This document shows, piece by piece, positions 26,259 through 33,658 of a stretch of 64,000 nucleotides of DNA. Position 1 is the first letter of the stretch. Every line of letters starts with the position of its first letter. The DNA comes from Geomobilimonas luticola (GTDB taxonomy: Bacteria; Desulfobacterota; Desulfuromonadia; Geobacterales; Geobacteraceae), in NCBI RefSeq assembly GCF_018476905.1, contig NZ_JAHCVK010000005.1:62001-126000 (forward strand), written 5' to 3'. Below the pieces are notes generated by a model, which made no database searches, had not been told where the DNA came from, and saw nothing but the letters and a program-made list of their open reading frames with translations. The position numbers were made by a program, and so were the translations under genes.

Positions 26259-27758
26259 ATGCAGAAATTAGCAGACATACCGAGGCTGTATCTCTTTCTT
26301 GCGCTGTTGGGCGTCACCCTGCTCGTCTATGGAAACACCTTCCGCAACGACTGGACCTACGACGACCGGTATGTGGTGGTGGACAACCCCGATACCCATT
26401 CACTGGCGGAGTTTGCCCGGAACCAGTATCCCGGCCGCCCCGTGCGTGAACTCTCCTACATGGTCGATTACAAGCTGTTCGGAACGAACCCGGCAGGTTA
26501 TCACGCCCAGCAGCTCTTCTGGCACGGCCTGAACGGCTGCCTGCTGCTGGCGGTTTTCCTTAAACTCGGTGTCGGGCCACTGCCCGCCTTTCTCGGTGTC
26601 CTGCTTTTCCTGCTGCACCCGCTGCAGGTCGAGTCGGTGGCGAATGTGGGCCATCGAAAGGAATTGCTGGCACTCTTTTTCAGCCTCACTGCCTTTCTCT
26701 GGTATATGAAAGGGATGGCATCCGGCGGGCGCAGTCGGGTTCTGTTCGTTGTCCTGGCCACACTGGCCTGTGCCGGCGCGCTTCTTTCCAACGTCTCCAC
26801 TGCCTTTATGCCGCTGATTTTAGTGCTCTACGAATATCTTTTTGTTCCGGCGGAGCGACGGTTTCTGCTGCATAGACCGCTGCTGCTGGCGTGTGCCGCG
26901 ATGACGCTGCTCGGAACAACGGTCTACCACTACCGGGGGATGTTTTCCGCCACCCAATTGATGGCTCCCTACACCAAGAACGGTTTCACCGACTCCCTCG
27001 ACCATTTCCCCTATTACATGGGTGCACTCAAGGTCGTTGTACTCTATGCGGGCAAGATACTGATGCCGCTCAACCTGGCACCCGAGTATGCGATCCGGTT
27101 CTCCAGCGACAGGCTGCAACCTGGCGCGCTGGCCGGGGCGGCTCTGCTTGTGCTCCTCGTTTTTTGCGTAGTGTGGAATGCAAGCCGTCAGCCACTGCTT
27201 ACCTTCGCCGGCGGCTGGTTTCTTCTCATGTACCTGCCGGTCGCCAATATCGTACCCATCTCGTACATGATGGCCGACCGCTACATGTATACCTGTCTGC
27301 CGGGGATTGCGCTTCTGGCTTCCTGGGTGCTCGAGCGGTGGCACTCGAAAGCATTGGTGGCTGGCTCCTGTTCCCTTCTTCTTGTACTTGCCCTCCTTAC
27401 GGTCCGGCAGAACAGGTTCTGGCTGACTGAACACACCCTCTGGCGCCATGCGGTACAGGTAAACCCGGACTCCAGCTATGTCCAGTCGGGTGTAGCCGAC
27501 AGCTACATCCTGACGGGTGATTTTGCCACGGCGCGGGACCATCTGCGAAAGGCCCTGGAACTTAACCGGTTCAACCTCAAGGCATACCTTACGCTGGGGA
27601 GGGTGGAGGATATGCTGGGGAATCCAGAGGCAGCACTGAAAAACTACGAAATATTCCAGGCCTACGGGGATGCGGAATTTCCCGTCGCCACGGCCCAGGT
27701 GAGGAATTATCTCCCCTATTTACGGGAGAAGGTCCGACGTCTGTCAGGACAGAAATGA
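26259..27758 (+). CDS. TMTC-like membrane glycosyltransferase with TPRs (paralog 3)
   Basis: A 499-residue relative of the two proteins at 9.7-13.2 kb. It has NDWTYDDRYVVVDNPDTHS in the first loop (DD motif), LHPLQVESVANVGHRKELL, PISYMMADRYMYTCLPGIA and FWLTEHTLWRHAVQVNPDS. Multiple transmembrane segments precede a short TPR region at residues ~410-480 (ADSYILTGDFATARDHLRKAL). I used the ATG at 26259 (TAGGA upstream); an in-frame ATG at 26226 would add 11 residues partly from repeat DNA. It is followed 7 bp later by a DPM-like glycosyltransferase that could make its polyprenyl-sugar donor; that pairing is inference. Confidence 0.72.
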   Translation: MQKLADIPRLYLFLALLGVTLLVYGNTFRNDWTYDDRYVVVDNPDTHSLAEFARNQYPGRPVRELSYMVDYKLFGTNPAGYHAQQLFWHGLNGCLLLAVFLKLGVGPLPAFLGVLLFLLHPLQVESVANVGHRKELLALFFSLTAFLWYMKGMASGGRSRVLFVVLATLACAGALLSNVSTAFMPLILVLYEYLFVPAERRFLLHRPLLLACAAMTLLGTTVYHYRGMFSATQLMAPYTKNGFTDSLDHFPYYMGALKVVVLYAGKILMPLNLAPEYAIRFSSDRLQPGALAGAALLVLLVFCVVWNASRQPLLTFAGGWFLLMYLPVANIVPISYMMADRYMYTCLPGIALLASWVLERWHSKALVAGSCSLLLVLALLTVRQNRFWLTEHTLWRHAVQVNPDSSYVQSGVADSYILTGDFATARDHLRKALELNRFNLKAYLTLGRVEDMLGNPEAALKNYEIFQAYGDAEFPVATAQVRNYLPYLREKVRRLSGQK

Positions 27759-27765
27759 GATACAT

Positions 27766-28758
27766 ATGGATTTAAGCATAGTGGTACCCATTTATAATGA
27801 GGAAGAGAACATCTCCGCCCTCCACGAAAGCATCGAGACGGCGCTGGCCCCGACCGGTCTGGAGTACGAACTGATCCTGGTGGACGACGGTTCGTCAGAC
27901 GGTTCGTTCCCCCTGCTGAAGGAACTCGCGGCGCGGGACAAACGGGTCAAGGTGATCCGTTTCCGGCGCAATTTCGGCCAGACTGCCGCCATGGCGGCGG
28001 GCTTCGATGCCGCCACCGGCACGGTGGTGGTCCCGATGGACGGCGATCTGCAGAACGACCCGACGGACATCCCGCTTCTCCTGGCGAAGATCCACGAGGG
28101 GTACGACGTGGTGTCGGGGTGGCGCAAGGACCGCCAGGACACCTTCATCAATCGCAAGCTCCCCTCCATCATCGCCAACGGGATAATCTCCCGCATGACC
28201 GGTGTGCACCTCCACGACTACGGCTGCACCCTCAAGGCCTACCGGCGGGAGGTGCTGGACGGTATTAACCTGTATGGGGAGATGCACCGCTTCGTGCCGG
28301 CCCTGGCCTCCCAGGTGGGGGCCAAGGTGGCGGAACTGCCGGTGCGGCACCACCCCCGGCTCCACGGCACCAGCAAGTACGGCATCTCCCGGACCATGCG
28401 GGTCATCCTCGACCTGATGACCGTCAAGTTTCTCCTCAGCTACTCCACCAAGCCGATCCAGTTGTTCGGCAAGTGGGGGATCTACACGCTCATGGCCGGT
28501 TTCTTCAGCGGTAGCCTCACCATTTACATGAAGCTGTTCGAACATATGAGTATGAACCGCAACCCCCTCCTCATCCTCACCGCCTTCCTGCTCTTCATGG
28601 GGGTGCAGTTCATCGTTCTTGGCCTGCTCGGCGAATTGAACGCCCGTACGTACCACGAATCACAGGGGAAGTCGGTGTATGTGGTGAAGGAACGAATCAA
28701 TTTGGGGGACCGGGGACCGGGGACTAGGGATTGGGGACTGGGGACTGGGGACTGGTAA
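27766..28758 (+). CDS. Polyprenyl-phosphate glycosyltransferase (GtrB/DPM-like, GT2)
   Basis: The protein has 330 residues. The GT-A domain carries SIVVPIYNEEENI, LVDDGSSDGS and the catalytic MDGDLQNDP. Two C-terminal transmembrane helices follow (GIYTLMAGFFSGSLTIYM; LLILTAFLLFMGVQFIVLG), the usual GtrB-like layout. It should transfer a sugar from a nucleotide donor to undecaprenyl phosphate for flipping and use outside. The last ~17 residues (GDRGPGTRDWGLGTGDW) are encoded by family A heptamers, not by family sequence. Its TAA stop directly abuts the ATG of the four-helix-bundle gene. Confidence 0.92.
   Translation: MDLSIVVPIYNEEENISALHESIETALAPTGLEYELILVDDGSSDGSFPLLKELAARDKRVKVIRFRRNFGQTAAMAAGFDAATGTVVVPMDGDLQNDPTDIPLLLAKIHEGYDVVSGWRKDRQDTFINRKLPSIIANGIISRMTGVHLHDYGCTLKAYRREVLDGINLYGEMHRFVPALASQVGAKVAELPVRHHPRLHGTSKYGISRTMRVILDLMTVKFLLSYSTKPIQLFGKWGIYTLMAGFFSGSLTIYMKLFEHMSMNRNPLLILTAFLLFMGVQFIVLGLLGELNARTYHESQGKSVYVVKERINLGDRGPGTRDWGLGTGDW
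28705..28753. repeat. Family A left arm, seven heptamers, before the four-helix-bundle gene
   Basis: Units are GGGGACC, GGGGACC, GGGGACT, AGGGATT, GGGGACT, GGGGACT, GGGGACT in unbroken 7-nt register, inside the 3' end of the preceding glycosyltransferase frame. The inverted counterpart is at 29130-29160 on the far side of the small gene. Confidence 0.92.
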
Positions 28759-29124
28759 ATGCGGGATCATAAAGAGCTGGAAGTTTGGAAATATAGCATG
28801 GGAATGGTTACGGAGATTTACTCCCTGACGACCGCTTTCCCCAAAGAAGAGCTATATGGGTTGACAAATCAGGTACGAAGGGCGGCGGTTTCTATTCCGT
28901 CAAACATTGCCGAAGGGGCATCTCGGCAAACAGAAAAGGAATTTGTACAGTTTCTGTATATTGCGCTGGCTTCAGCGGCAGAGCTTGAGACACAAATCAT
29001 AATCGCAAACAACCTGGGTTATTTGATAGATTCTGATTCGATGCTGAATAGAATTATGTCAGTTCGGAAAATGTTGAATGGATTAATCCGCCATTACCGT
29101 AATAAGGTGACAACACGTGCCTAG
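28759..29124 (+). CDS. Four-helix-bundle protein, S23 / 23S rRNA intervening-sequence family
   Basis: A 121-residue helical protein with the family signature RRAAVSIPSNIAEGASR around residues 39-55 and the start DHKELEVWKYSM. Relatives are encoded within 23S rRNA intervening sequences and, as Avd, in diversity-generating retroelements; none of those contexts is seen here. It is markedly more AT-rich than its neighbours. It starts 5 nt after a family A heptamer array and ends 5 nt before an inverted array, so it occupies the position that a short spacer holds in the gene-less elements. No catalytic motif is visible. A nucleic-acid role is inferred only. Confidence 0.88.
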   Translation: MRDHKELEVWKYSMGMVTEIYSLTTAFPKEELYGLTNQVRRAAVSIPSNIAEGASRQTEKEFVQFLYIALASAAELETQIIIANNLGYLIDSDSMLNRIMSVRKMLNGLIRHYRNKVTTRA

Positions 29125-30454
29125 CTTTTCCCCAATCCCCAGTCCCCAGTCCCCAGTCCCGAGAACCCTTCGGGTTCTGATGCTCGCCCCCACCCCCTAC
29201 TTTGCTGACCGGGGATGCCATGTCCGGATATATGAAGAGGCTCGTGTCCTCATGTCACGCGGTCACGAGGTCCGGATCGTTACCTATCACCTCGGCCGCG
29301 ACATGCCGGGAATACCCACGGACCGCATTTCCCGTATCCCGTGGTACAAAAAGCTCACCGCCGGCCCCTCCTGGCACAAGCCCTATCTGGATATCCTCCT
29401 CTTTTTCAGGGCGCTGAAGACGGCGCGGACCTTTCGCCCCCATCTGATCCATGCCCATCTCCACGAGGGGGCCTTCATCGGCCTGTTTCTGAAAATGCTC
29501 CTCCGGATTCCCCTGCTGTTCGACTGCCAGGGGAGCCTCACCGCAGAAATCATCGACCATGGTTTCATCCGCAAGGAAACCCTGCTCCATCGCTTCTTCA
29601 GTGCACTGGAACGGTTCATCAACGGGGGGGCGGACTTTATCATCACCAGTTCAGGTGCCGCTGCCGCTGATCTGCGGGACAACTGGGGGGTTCCGCCGGG
29701 AAAGGTGCTGGGGCTCATGGACGGGGTGAACACCGATGAGTTTCTGCCCATCCCCAGGGACGAGGCACGGAAGGCGCTCAATAACTCGTCATCAACCCCC
29801 ACCCCACCCTCCCCCGCTGGGGGAGGGCAAAGTGTTCTCCCCCCGGAGGGGGGAGGAAGGAGGGGGGCACGTCGAGTAGTTCACACATCATCTAGCAATA
29901 TCCCCCCCGACCGGCCGCTTGCGGTCTATCTCGGACTCCTCAATGCCTACCAGGGTACTGACCTTCTCCTGGAGGCGATAACCCTTCTCAAAAAGCGGAA
30001 TTGCCCGCTCCATTTTCTCATCATGGGTTTCCCTGAGGAGCCCTACCGACGGAAGGCGGAGCAGATGGGGATTGCCGAACTGGTGACCTTCACCGGCCGG
30101 ATCGACTACGACGAGGCATACCGCTGGCTCAGTGCCGGCGACCTGGCCGTCTCCCCGAAAGTCTCCCTCGCCGAGGCCAACGGCAAGCTCTTCAACTACC
30201 TGGCCTGCGGTCTGCCGACGGTTGTGTTCGACACCCCCATCAACCGGGAGATCCTTGGCGATGCCGGCGTGTATGCCCGCTACGGCGATGTTTCCGATCT
30301 GGCCGCTCAACTGGAAAAGTTGTCGGGAGATAGTGCTAGACGTGCCGCCCTCGCTGCCGCCAGTCGCCGGAAAGCGGTGGAGGAGCATTCCTGGCAGGCT
30401 CGAGGGGAAGAACTCATCGCTGTTTACCGAAAGTTGATCCCTCTCCCACCCTGA
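29117..30454 (+). CDS. Glycosyltransferase family 4 (GT1-like) with in-frame repeat insertion
   Basis: The protein has 445 residues. The GT-B fold starts at VLMLAPTPYFADRGCHVRIY and has the C-terminal donor domain VYLGLLNAYQGTDLLLEAI, FTGRIDYDEAYRWLSAGDLA and PKVSLAEANGKLFNYLACG. Two parts are repeat-encoded: residues ~2-16 (PSFSPIPSPQSPVPR, family A), so the native start was probably near the ATG at 29180, and residues ~227-255 (PTPPSPAGGGQSVLPPEGGG, family D) between the two Rossmann halves. GTG 29117 has AAGGTGA upstream and overlaps the preceding gene. The stop codon lies at the edge of another family D repeat. Activity after these insertions is uncertain. Confidence 0.85.
   Translation: MPSFSPIPSPQSPVPRTLRVLMLAPTPYFADRGCHVRIYEEARVLMSRGHEVRIVTYHLGRDMPGIPTDRISRIPWYKKLTAGPSWHKPYLDILLFFRALKTARTFRPHLIHAHLHEGAFIGLFLKMLLRIPLLFDCQGSLTAEIIDHGFIRKETLLHRFFSALERFINGGADFIITSSGAAAADLRDNWGVPPGKVLGLMDGVNTDEFLPIPRDEARKALNNSSSTPTPPSPAGGGQSVLPPEGGGRRGARRVVHTSSSNIPPDRPLAVYLGLLNAYQGTDLLLEAITLLKKRNCPLHFLIMGFPEEPYRRKAEQMGIAELVTFTGRIDYDEAYRWLSAGDLAVSPKVSLAEANGKLFNYLACGLPTVVFDTPINREILGDAGVYARYGDVSDLAAQLEKLSGDSARRAALAAASRRKAVEEHSWQARGEELIAVYRKLIPLPP
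29130..29160. repeat. Family A right arm after the four-helix-bundle gene
   Basis: CCCCAAT, CCCCAGT, CCCCAGT, CCCCAGT then CCCGAGA: the reverse complement of the GGGGACT/GGGGATT units upstream of the small gene. It is translated as the N-terminus of the downstream glycosyltransferase. Confidence 0.9.
29795..29868. repeat. Family D palindromic repeat inside a glycosyltransferase gene
   Basis: CACCCTCCCCCGCTGGGGGA and, inverted, CCCCCCGGAGGGGGGAGG plus GGAGGGGGG. The insertion keeps the reading frame open and adds a Pro/Gly/Arg-rich stretch between the two GT-B domains. Confidence 0.88.
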
Positions 30455-30530
30455 CCCTCCCCCGCTGGGGGAGGGAATTGCCAGGGACTAAGTGTTCCTC
30501 CCCCCAGCGGGGGGAGGTTAGGAGGGGGGA
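30439..30530. repeat. Family D palindromic repeat upstream of the DUF559 gene
   Basis: The left arm TGACCCTCCCCCGCTGGGGG and the right arm CCTCCCCCCAGCGGGGGGAG are separated by about 24 bp. The stop codon of the upstream glycosyltransferase is part of the left arm. The DUF559 ATG lies 22 bp after the right arm. Confidence 0.9.
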
Positions 30531-30551
30531 TGCATCGAGGGATAGAAACAA

Positions 30552-30947
30552 ATGTCAACCGACCGTGAGAAAACACTGTTCTTGCCGTCTCCCGTTCCAA
30601 CTCCACTGCTTGAAGCTGCCCGAGCCTTTCGCCGTACGATGACTGATGCTGAACAGTTGTTATGGTATTGTTTGCGTCGCAAGCAGTTAGGCGGGTTCCG
30701 ATTTCGCCGCCAGCATCCGGTGGAACGATTTGTTCTAGATTTTTACTGTTGCGAAGCAAAATTGGCAATTGAGCTTGATGGTGGACAGCATAATGCTCCG
30801 GATGCAAAGATTCGGGATGCTGAACGTACGGCATTCTTGGCAACTCATGATATTAAGGTCATTCGGTTCTGGAACAGCGAGGTTTTATCAAATACGGAGG
30901 GAGTTTTGCAGAGAATTTATGATGCGTTGAATGAGCAGGGTACCTGA
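30552..30947 (+). CDS. DUF559 / Vsr-like PD-(D/E)XK endonuclease-domain protein
   Basis: A 131-residue protein. After RAFRRTMTDAEQLLWYCLRR it has the core VLDFYCCEAKLAIELDGGQH, giving acidic residues D63, E74 and D76 in the order of a PD-(D/E)XK nuclease, then IKVIRFWNSEVL. DUF559 proteins are related to very-short-patch-repair endonucleases, but their biology is largely unknown. It is more AT-rich than the flanking glycosylation genes and is bracketed by family D repeats (30439-30530 and 30966-31003). No methylase partner is nearby, so a restriction role is unlikely. Confidence 0.88.
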   Translation: MSTDREKTLFLPSPVPTPLLEAARAFRRTMTDAEQLLWYCLRRKQLGGFRFRRQHPVERFVLDFYCCEAKLAIELDGGQHNAPDAKIRDAERTAFLATHDIKVIRFWNSEVLSNTEGVLQRIYDALNEQGT

Positions 30948-30965
30948 ATGTTATTCTTCGTGCCT

Positions 30966-31003
30966 TCTTCCCCCTCCCTGACCCTCCCCCGCTGGGGGAG
31001 GGG
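30966..31003. repeat. Family D single arm downstream of the DUF559 gene
   Basis: TGACCCTCCCCCGCTGGGGG followed by AGGGG, the same left-arm sequence as at 30450-30474 and in the same orientation. The right arm is missing. So the DUF559 gene lies between directly repeated left arms. Confidence 0.88.
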
Positions 31004-31008
31004 ACAAC

Positions 31009-31025
31009 TGTTCATATGATGAACA
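31009..31025. promoter_or_regulatory. Palindromic operator site 1 upstream of the winged-helix regulator
   Basis: TGTTCAT-ATG-ATGAACA, a perfect 7-bp inverted repeat with a 3-bp centre. A second near-identical site is centred 49 bp downstream. This is the expected form of a dimeric winged-helix binding site. Confidence 0.65.
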
Positions 31026-31057
31026 TTTCCCTTGCCTCTTTATGGTATTTCCGGTAC

Positions 31058-31074
31058 TGTTCATTCCATGAACG
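31058..31074. promoter_or_regulatory. Palindromic operator site 2, overlapping the regulator's start codon
   Basis: TGTTCAT-TCC-ATGAACG, 6 of 7 pairs matching. The right half-site contains the ATG of the regulator gene (31068). Binding here would block its own expression. Confidence 0.65.
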
Positions 31075-31709
31075 ATCACAGTGACAAGTCCGTCGATTCG
31101 TACCGTTCCTTCCTCCTCCTCTCCGAAATTGCCGGCGAGGAACCCCTCTCCCAGCGGGAACTTTCCCGTAGGGCCGGCATTGCGGTGGGGCTGGTGAATT
31201 CCTACCTGAAAAACCTGGTGGCCAAGGGGTACGTGCGGGTCAAGAACTTCCCCCGCAACCGCTACGCCTATCTCCTCACCCCCACGGGCATTGCCGAGAA
31301 GAGCCGGCTTGCCTACCAGCACCTGAGCTATTTCACCAATCTCTACACCGTTGCCCGGCAGGACTACCTGGCGCTCTTTCTGTCACTCAAGGCCGAAGGT
31401 GTAATGAAGGTAGTGTTCTGTGGTGTGGACGAGGTTGCGGAAATTGCGTACCTCTCCCTGCAGGAGGCGGGGCTCGAACTGGTCGCGGTTCTGGACGATG
31501 TCGTTCCGGGGGAGAAGTTCTTCGGTCTGCAGGTTATGGAGATCGCGCCGGGGATTGCATCGGGCAATGACACTATCGTTATCTCTTCGCTGAAGCGGAT
31601 GGGGGAACTCCGGGAACAGTTGGAACACCTCGGTGTGCCGGAACGGAGAATCCGTTCTGCCAGCGAAGGGGTACGAAATGTAAAAGAACATACCAGGGAG
31701 GTTGCATGA
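31068..31709 (+). CDS. Winged-helix regulator with C-terminal Rossmann-like domain
   Basis: The protein has 213 residues. Residues ~10-80 are a MarR-like winged helix (EEPLSQRELSRRAGIAVGLV, NSYLKNLVAKGYVRVKNFP, YAYLLTPTGI). Residues ~115-200 look like a nucleotide-sugar or CoA-binding Rossmann half (VVFCGVDEVAEIAYLSLQEA, NDTIVISSLKR). Such proteins precede nucleotide-sugar genes in several polysaccharide loci. Two TGTTCAT-N3-ATGAACA palindromes, one over the start codon, suggest autoregulation. The start at 31068 lacks a good Shine-Dalgarno. It overlaps rfbF by 4 bp, so it is probably co-expressed with the CDP-sugar genes and may sense a pathway metabolite. Confidence 0.75.
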   Translation: MNDHSDKSVDSYRSFLLLSEIAGEEPLSQRELSRRAGIAVGLVNSYLKNLVAKGYVRVKNFPRNRYAYLLTPTGIAEKSRLAYQHLSYFTNLYTVARQDYLALFLSLKAEGVMKVVFCGVDEVAEIAYLSLQEAGLELVAVLDDVVPGEKFFGLQVMEIAPGIASGNDTIVISSLKRMGELREQLEHLGVPERRIRSASEGVRNVKEHTREVA

Positions 31710-32476
31710 AAGTCGTCATACTTGCCGGGGGATTGGGGACGCGCCTCAGTGAAGAGACGGTGGTGCGGCCGAAGCCGATGGTTGAGATCGGCGGCAGGCC
31801 GATTCTCTGGCACATCATGAAGATTTACTCCCACTACGGGTTCAACGACTTTGTCATCTGCCTCGGCTTCAAGGGGTACATGATCAAGGAGTACTTCTCC
31901 AACTACTTCCTGCATATGAGCGACGTCACGTTCGACATGCGCAGCAACAGCATGGAGGTGCATCAGCAGTATGCCGAACCATGGAAAGTGACGCTGGTGG
32001 ATACGGGGATGGACTCCATGACGGGGGGGCGTCTCAAGCGTGTTGCGCCGTACCTGGAGAACGAAACGTTCATGCTCACCTACGGAGACGGGGTCGCGAA
32101 TGTCGATGTCGCCGAGCTGGTGCGTTACCACGGAAGCCACGGCAAGCCGGCCACGGTGACCTCTACCCAGCCTTCCGGCCGCTTCGGTGCCTTGAACATG
32201 GGAGAGGACGGCACAATCCTCTCTTTCCAGGAAAAGCCTGCCGGAGATGGTTCCTGGATCAACGGCGGCTTTTTCGTCCTTGAGCCGTCGATTCTCGATC
32301 GTATCGCCGGTGATGGGACAATCTTCGAGAAAGAACCGCTGGAGGGGCTTGCCCGGGATGGGCAGCTGATGGCGTTTAAGCACAGCGGGTTCTGGCAGCC
32401 GATGGATACCTTGCGGGACAAACAGCATCTGGAGGAGCTCTGGAACAGCGGACGGGCACCGTGGAAACTGTGGTAA
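31706..32476 (+). CDS. rfbF: Glucose-1-phosphate cytidylyltransferase
   Basis: Forms CDP-glucose from CTP and glucose-1-phosphate, the first committed step to 3,6-dideoxyhexoses. 256 residues, full length. The nucleotidyltransferase signature is VVILAGGLGTRLSEETVVRPKPM; also FMLTYGDGVANVD and GFWQPMDTLRDKQHLE, characteristic of RfbF. It overlaps the regulator gene (ATGA) and is followed by a short family A repeat and rfbG. Identification is secure. Confidence 0.95.
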   Translation: MKVVILAGGLGTRLSEETVVRPKPMVEIGGRPILWHIMKIYSHYGFNDFVICLGFKGYMIKEYFSNYFLHMSDVTFDMRSNSMEVHQQYAEPWKVTLVDTGMDSMTGGRLKRVAPYLENETFMLTYGDGVANVDVAELVRYHGSHGKPATVTSTQPSGRFGALNMGEDGTILSFQEKPAGDGSWINGGFFVLEPSILDRIAGDGTIFEKEPLEGLARDGQLMAFKHSGFWQPMDTLRDKQHLEELWNSGRAPWKLW

Positions 32477-32478
32477 TA

Positions 32479-32513
32479 AGGGATTGGGGACCAGGGACTG
32501 GGGACGGGGGAAT
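32479..32513. repeat. Family A heptamers between rfbF and rfbG
   Basis: AGGGATT, GGGGACC, AGGGACT, GGGGACG, GGGGAAT in 7-nt register. The fifth unit and next bases contain the rfbG ATG, so the repeat also supplies its G-rich ribosome-binding region. Confidence 0.85.
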
Positions 32514-33603
32514 GGTGAATTCAGGATTTTGGCAGGGGAAGCGCGTTTTCCTTACGGGGCACACTGGTTTCAAGGGCTCTTGGTTATGTCTTTGGTTGGC
32601 TAGTCTCGGTGCGGAAGTGACCGGCTATGCGCTGGAGCCGCCGACTGTGCCGAGTCTCTATGAGTCGGCAAGGGTAGGGGAACTGGTCACGTCAATCACT
32701 GCTGACGTGCGGGACCTGGACCGGCTCAAGGGGGAGATGACGAAGGCTGCCCCGGAGATCGTGATCCACATGGCGGCCCAGCCGCTGGTGCGGGACTCCT
32801 ACAAGATTCCGGTGGAGACCTATGCCGTCAACGTCATGGGGACGGTCAACCTGCTTGAGGCGGTGCGCAACTGCCCGAGCGTCCGGGCCGTGGTCAACGT
32901 CACGACCGACAAGGTTTACGAGAACCGGGAATGGGTCTGGGGATACCGGGAGAACGAGCCGTTTGGCGGGTACGACCCCTATTCGAACAGCAAGGCCTGC
33001 TCCGAACTGGTTACCGCCGCCTACCGCTCCTCATATTTTGCGACGCAAGAGTTCAACAGTTCAACGATTCAACGCCACGGCGCAGCCGTGGCCACCGCCC
33101 GGGCCGGCAACGTCATCGGCGGCGGCGACTGGGCCACCGACCGGCTTATCCCCGATATCATCCGCGCCATTCTGGCCGGCGAGCCGGTGCGGATTCGCAA
33201 CCCCCATGCCATCCGTCCCTGGCAGCACGTGCTGGAGCCGCTTTCCGGCTACATGGTGCTTGCGCAGCGGCTGTACGAGGATGGCGCGCGGTACGGGGAA
33301 GGATGGAACTTCGGTCCTGCCGAGAGTGATGCCCGGCCGGTGGAGTGGCTGGTAAAACGTCTCTGTGAACGGTGGGGGGAGGGGGCGAGCTACGAGCTCG
33401 ACCAGGGGAAGCATCCCCACGAGGCCCGCTATCTGAAGCTCGACTGCTCCAAAGCCAGGGCGGAACTGGGGTGGCAGCCCCGCTGGAGTCTTGAGGCGGC
33501 GCTTGAGAGCATCGTGGCGTGGACGAAGATGTATCGCGATGGCGGTGATCTGCGGAGTGCCTGTCTTGCCCAGATCAGAGCATATAGTGGGGAGTGGTGT
33601 TGA
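32512..33603 (+). CDS. rfbG: CDP-glucose 4,6-dehydratase
   Basis: An NAD-dependent short-chain dehydrogenase converting CDP-glucose to CDP-4-keto-6-deoxyglucose. 363 residues. NAD-binding GHTGFKGS is near residue 15; HMAAQPLVRDSYKIP and NVTTDKVYENREW follow; the catalytic Tyr-Lys pair is in GGYDPYSNSK. The ATG at 32512 gives the standard start; the frame is open back to 32461 through repeat DNA. Near residue 180 a short stretch (EFNSSTIQRHG) is encoded by GTTCAACA-type octamers at 33051-33074 and seems inserted before the conserved VATARAGNVIGGGDWA. Confidence 0.95.
   Translation: MVNSGFWQGKRVFLTGHTGFKGSWLCLWLASLGAEVTGYALEPPTVPSLYESARVGELVTSITADVRDLDRLKGEMTKAAPEIVIHMAAQPLVRDSYKIPVETYAVNVMGTVNLLEAVRNCPSVRAVVNVTTDKVYENREWVWGYRENEPFGGYDPYSNSKACSELVTAAYRSSYFATQEFNSSTIQRHGAAVATARAGNVIGGGDWATDRLIPDIIRAILAGEPVRIRNPHAIRPWQHVLEPLSGYMVLAQRLYEDGARYGEGWNFGPAESDARPVEWLVKRLCERWGEGASYELDQGKHPHEARYLKLDCSKARAELGWQPRWSLEAALESIVAWTKMYRDGGDLRSACLAQIRAYSGEWC
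33051..33074. repeat. Short TTCAAC-type tandem repeat inside rfbG
   Basis: GTTCAACA, GTTCAACG, ATTCAACG: three 8-nt units, related to family B but with period 8. The 24 bp keep the reading frame. Confidence 0.65.
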
Positions 33604-33658
33604 GGCGCTGGAATGTTTGAGGTGTCTCAACTGTTTATAGCACTAATAGGAGGTTGAC

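Noticed and set aside
28705-29160. Diversity-generating retroelement (because of the Avd-like fold)
   Set aside because: No reverse transcriptase, template repeat or variable repeat is present nearby.
30552-30947. Restriction-modification or mismatch-repair operon
   Set aside because: The DUF559 protein has no adjacent methyltransferase acting on DNA and no mutL/mutS neighbour.
32461-32511. Upstream start of rfbG at 32461
   Set aside because: The extra residues (IRDWGPGTGDGG) are repeat-encoded; the ATG at 32512 gives the conserved N-terminus and has a G-rich ribosome site.
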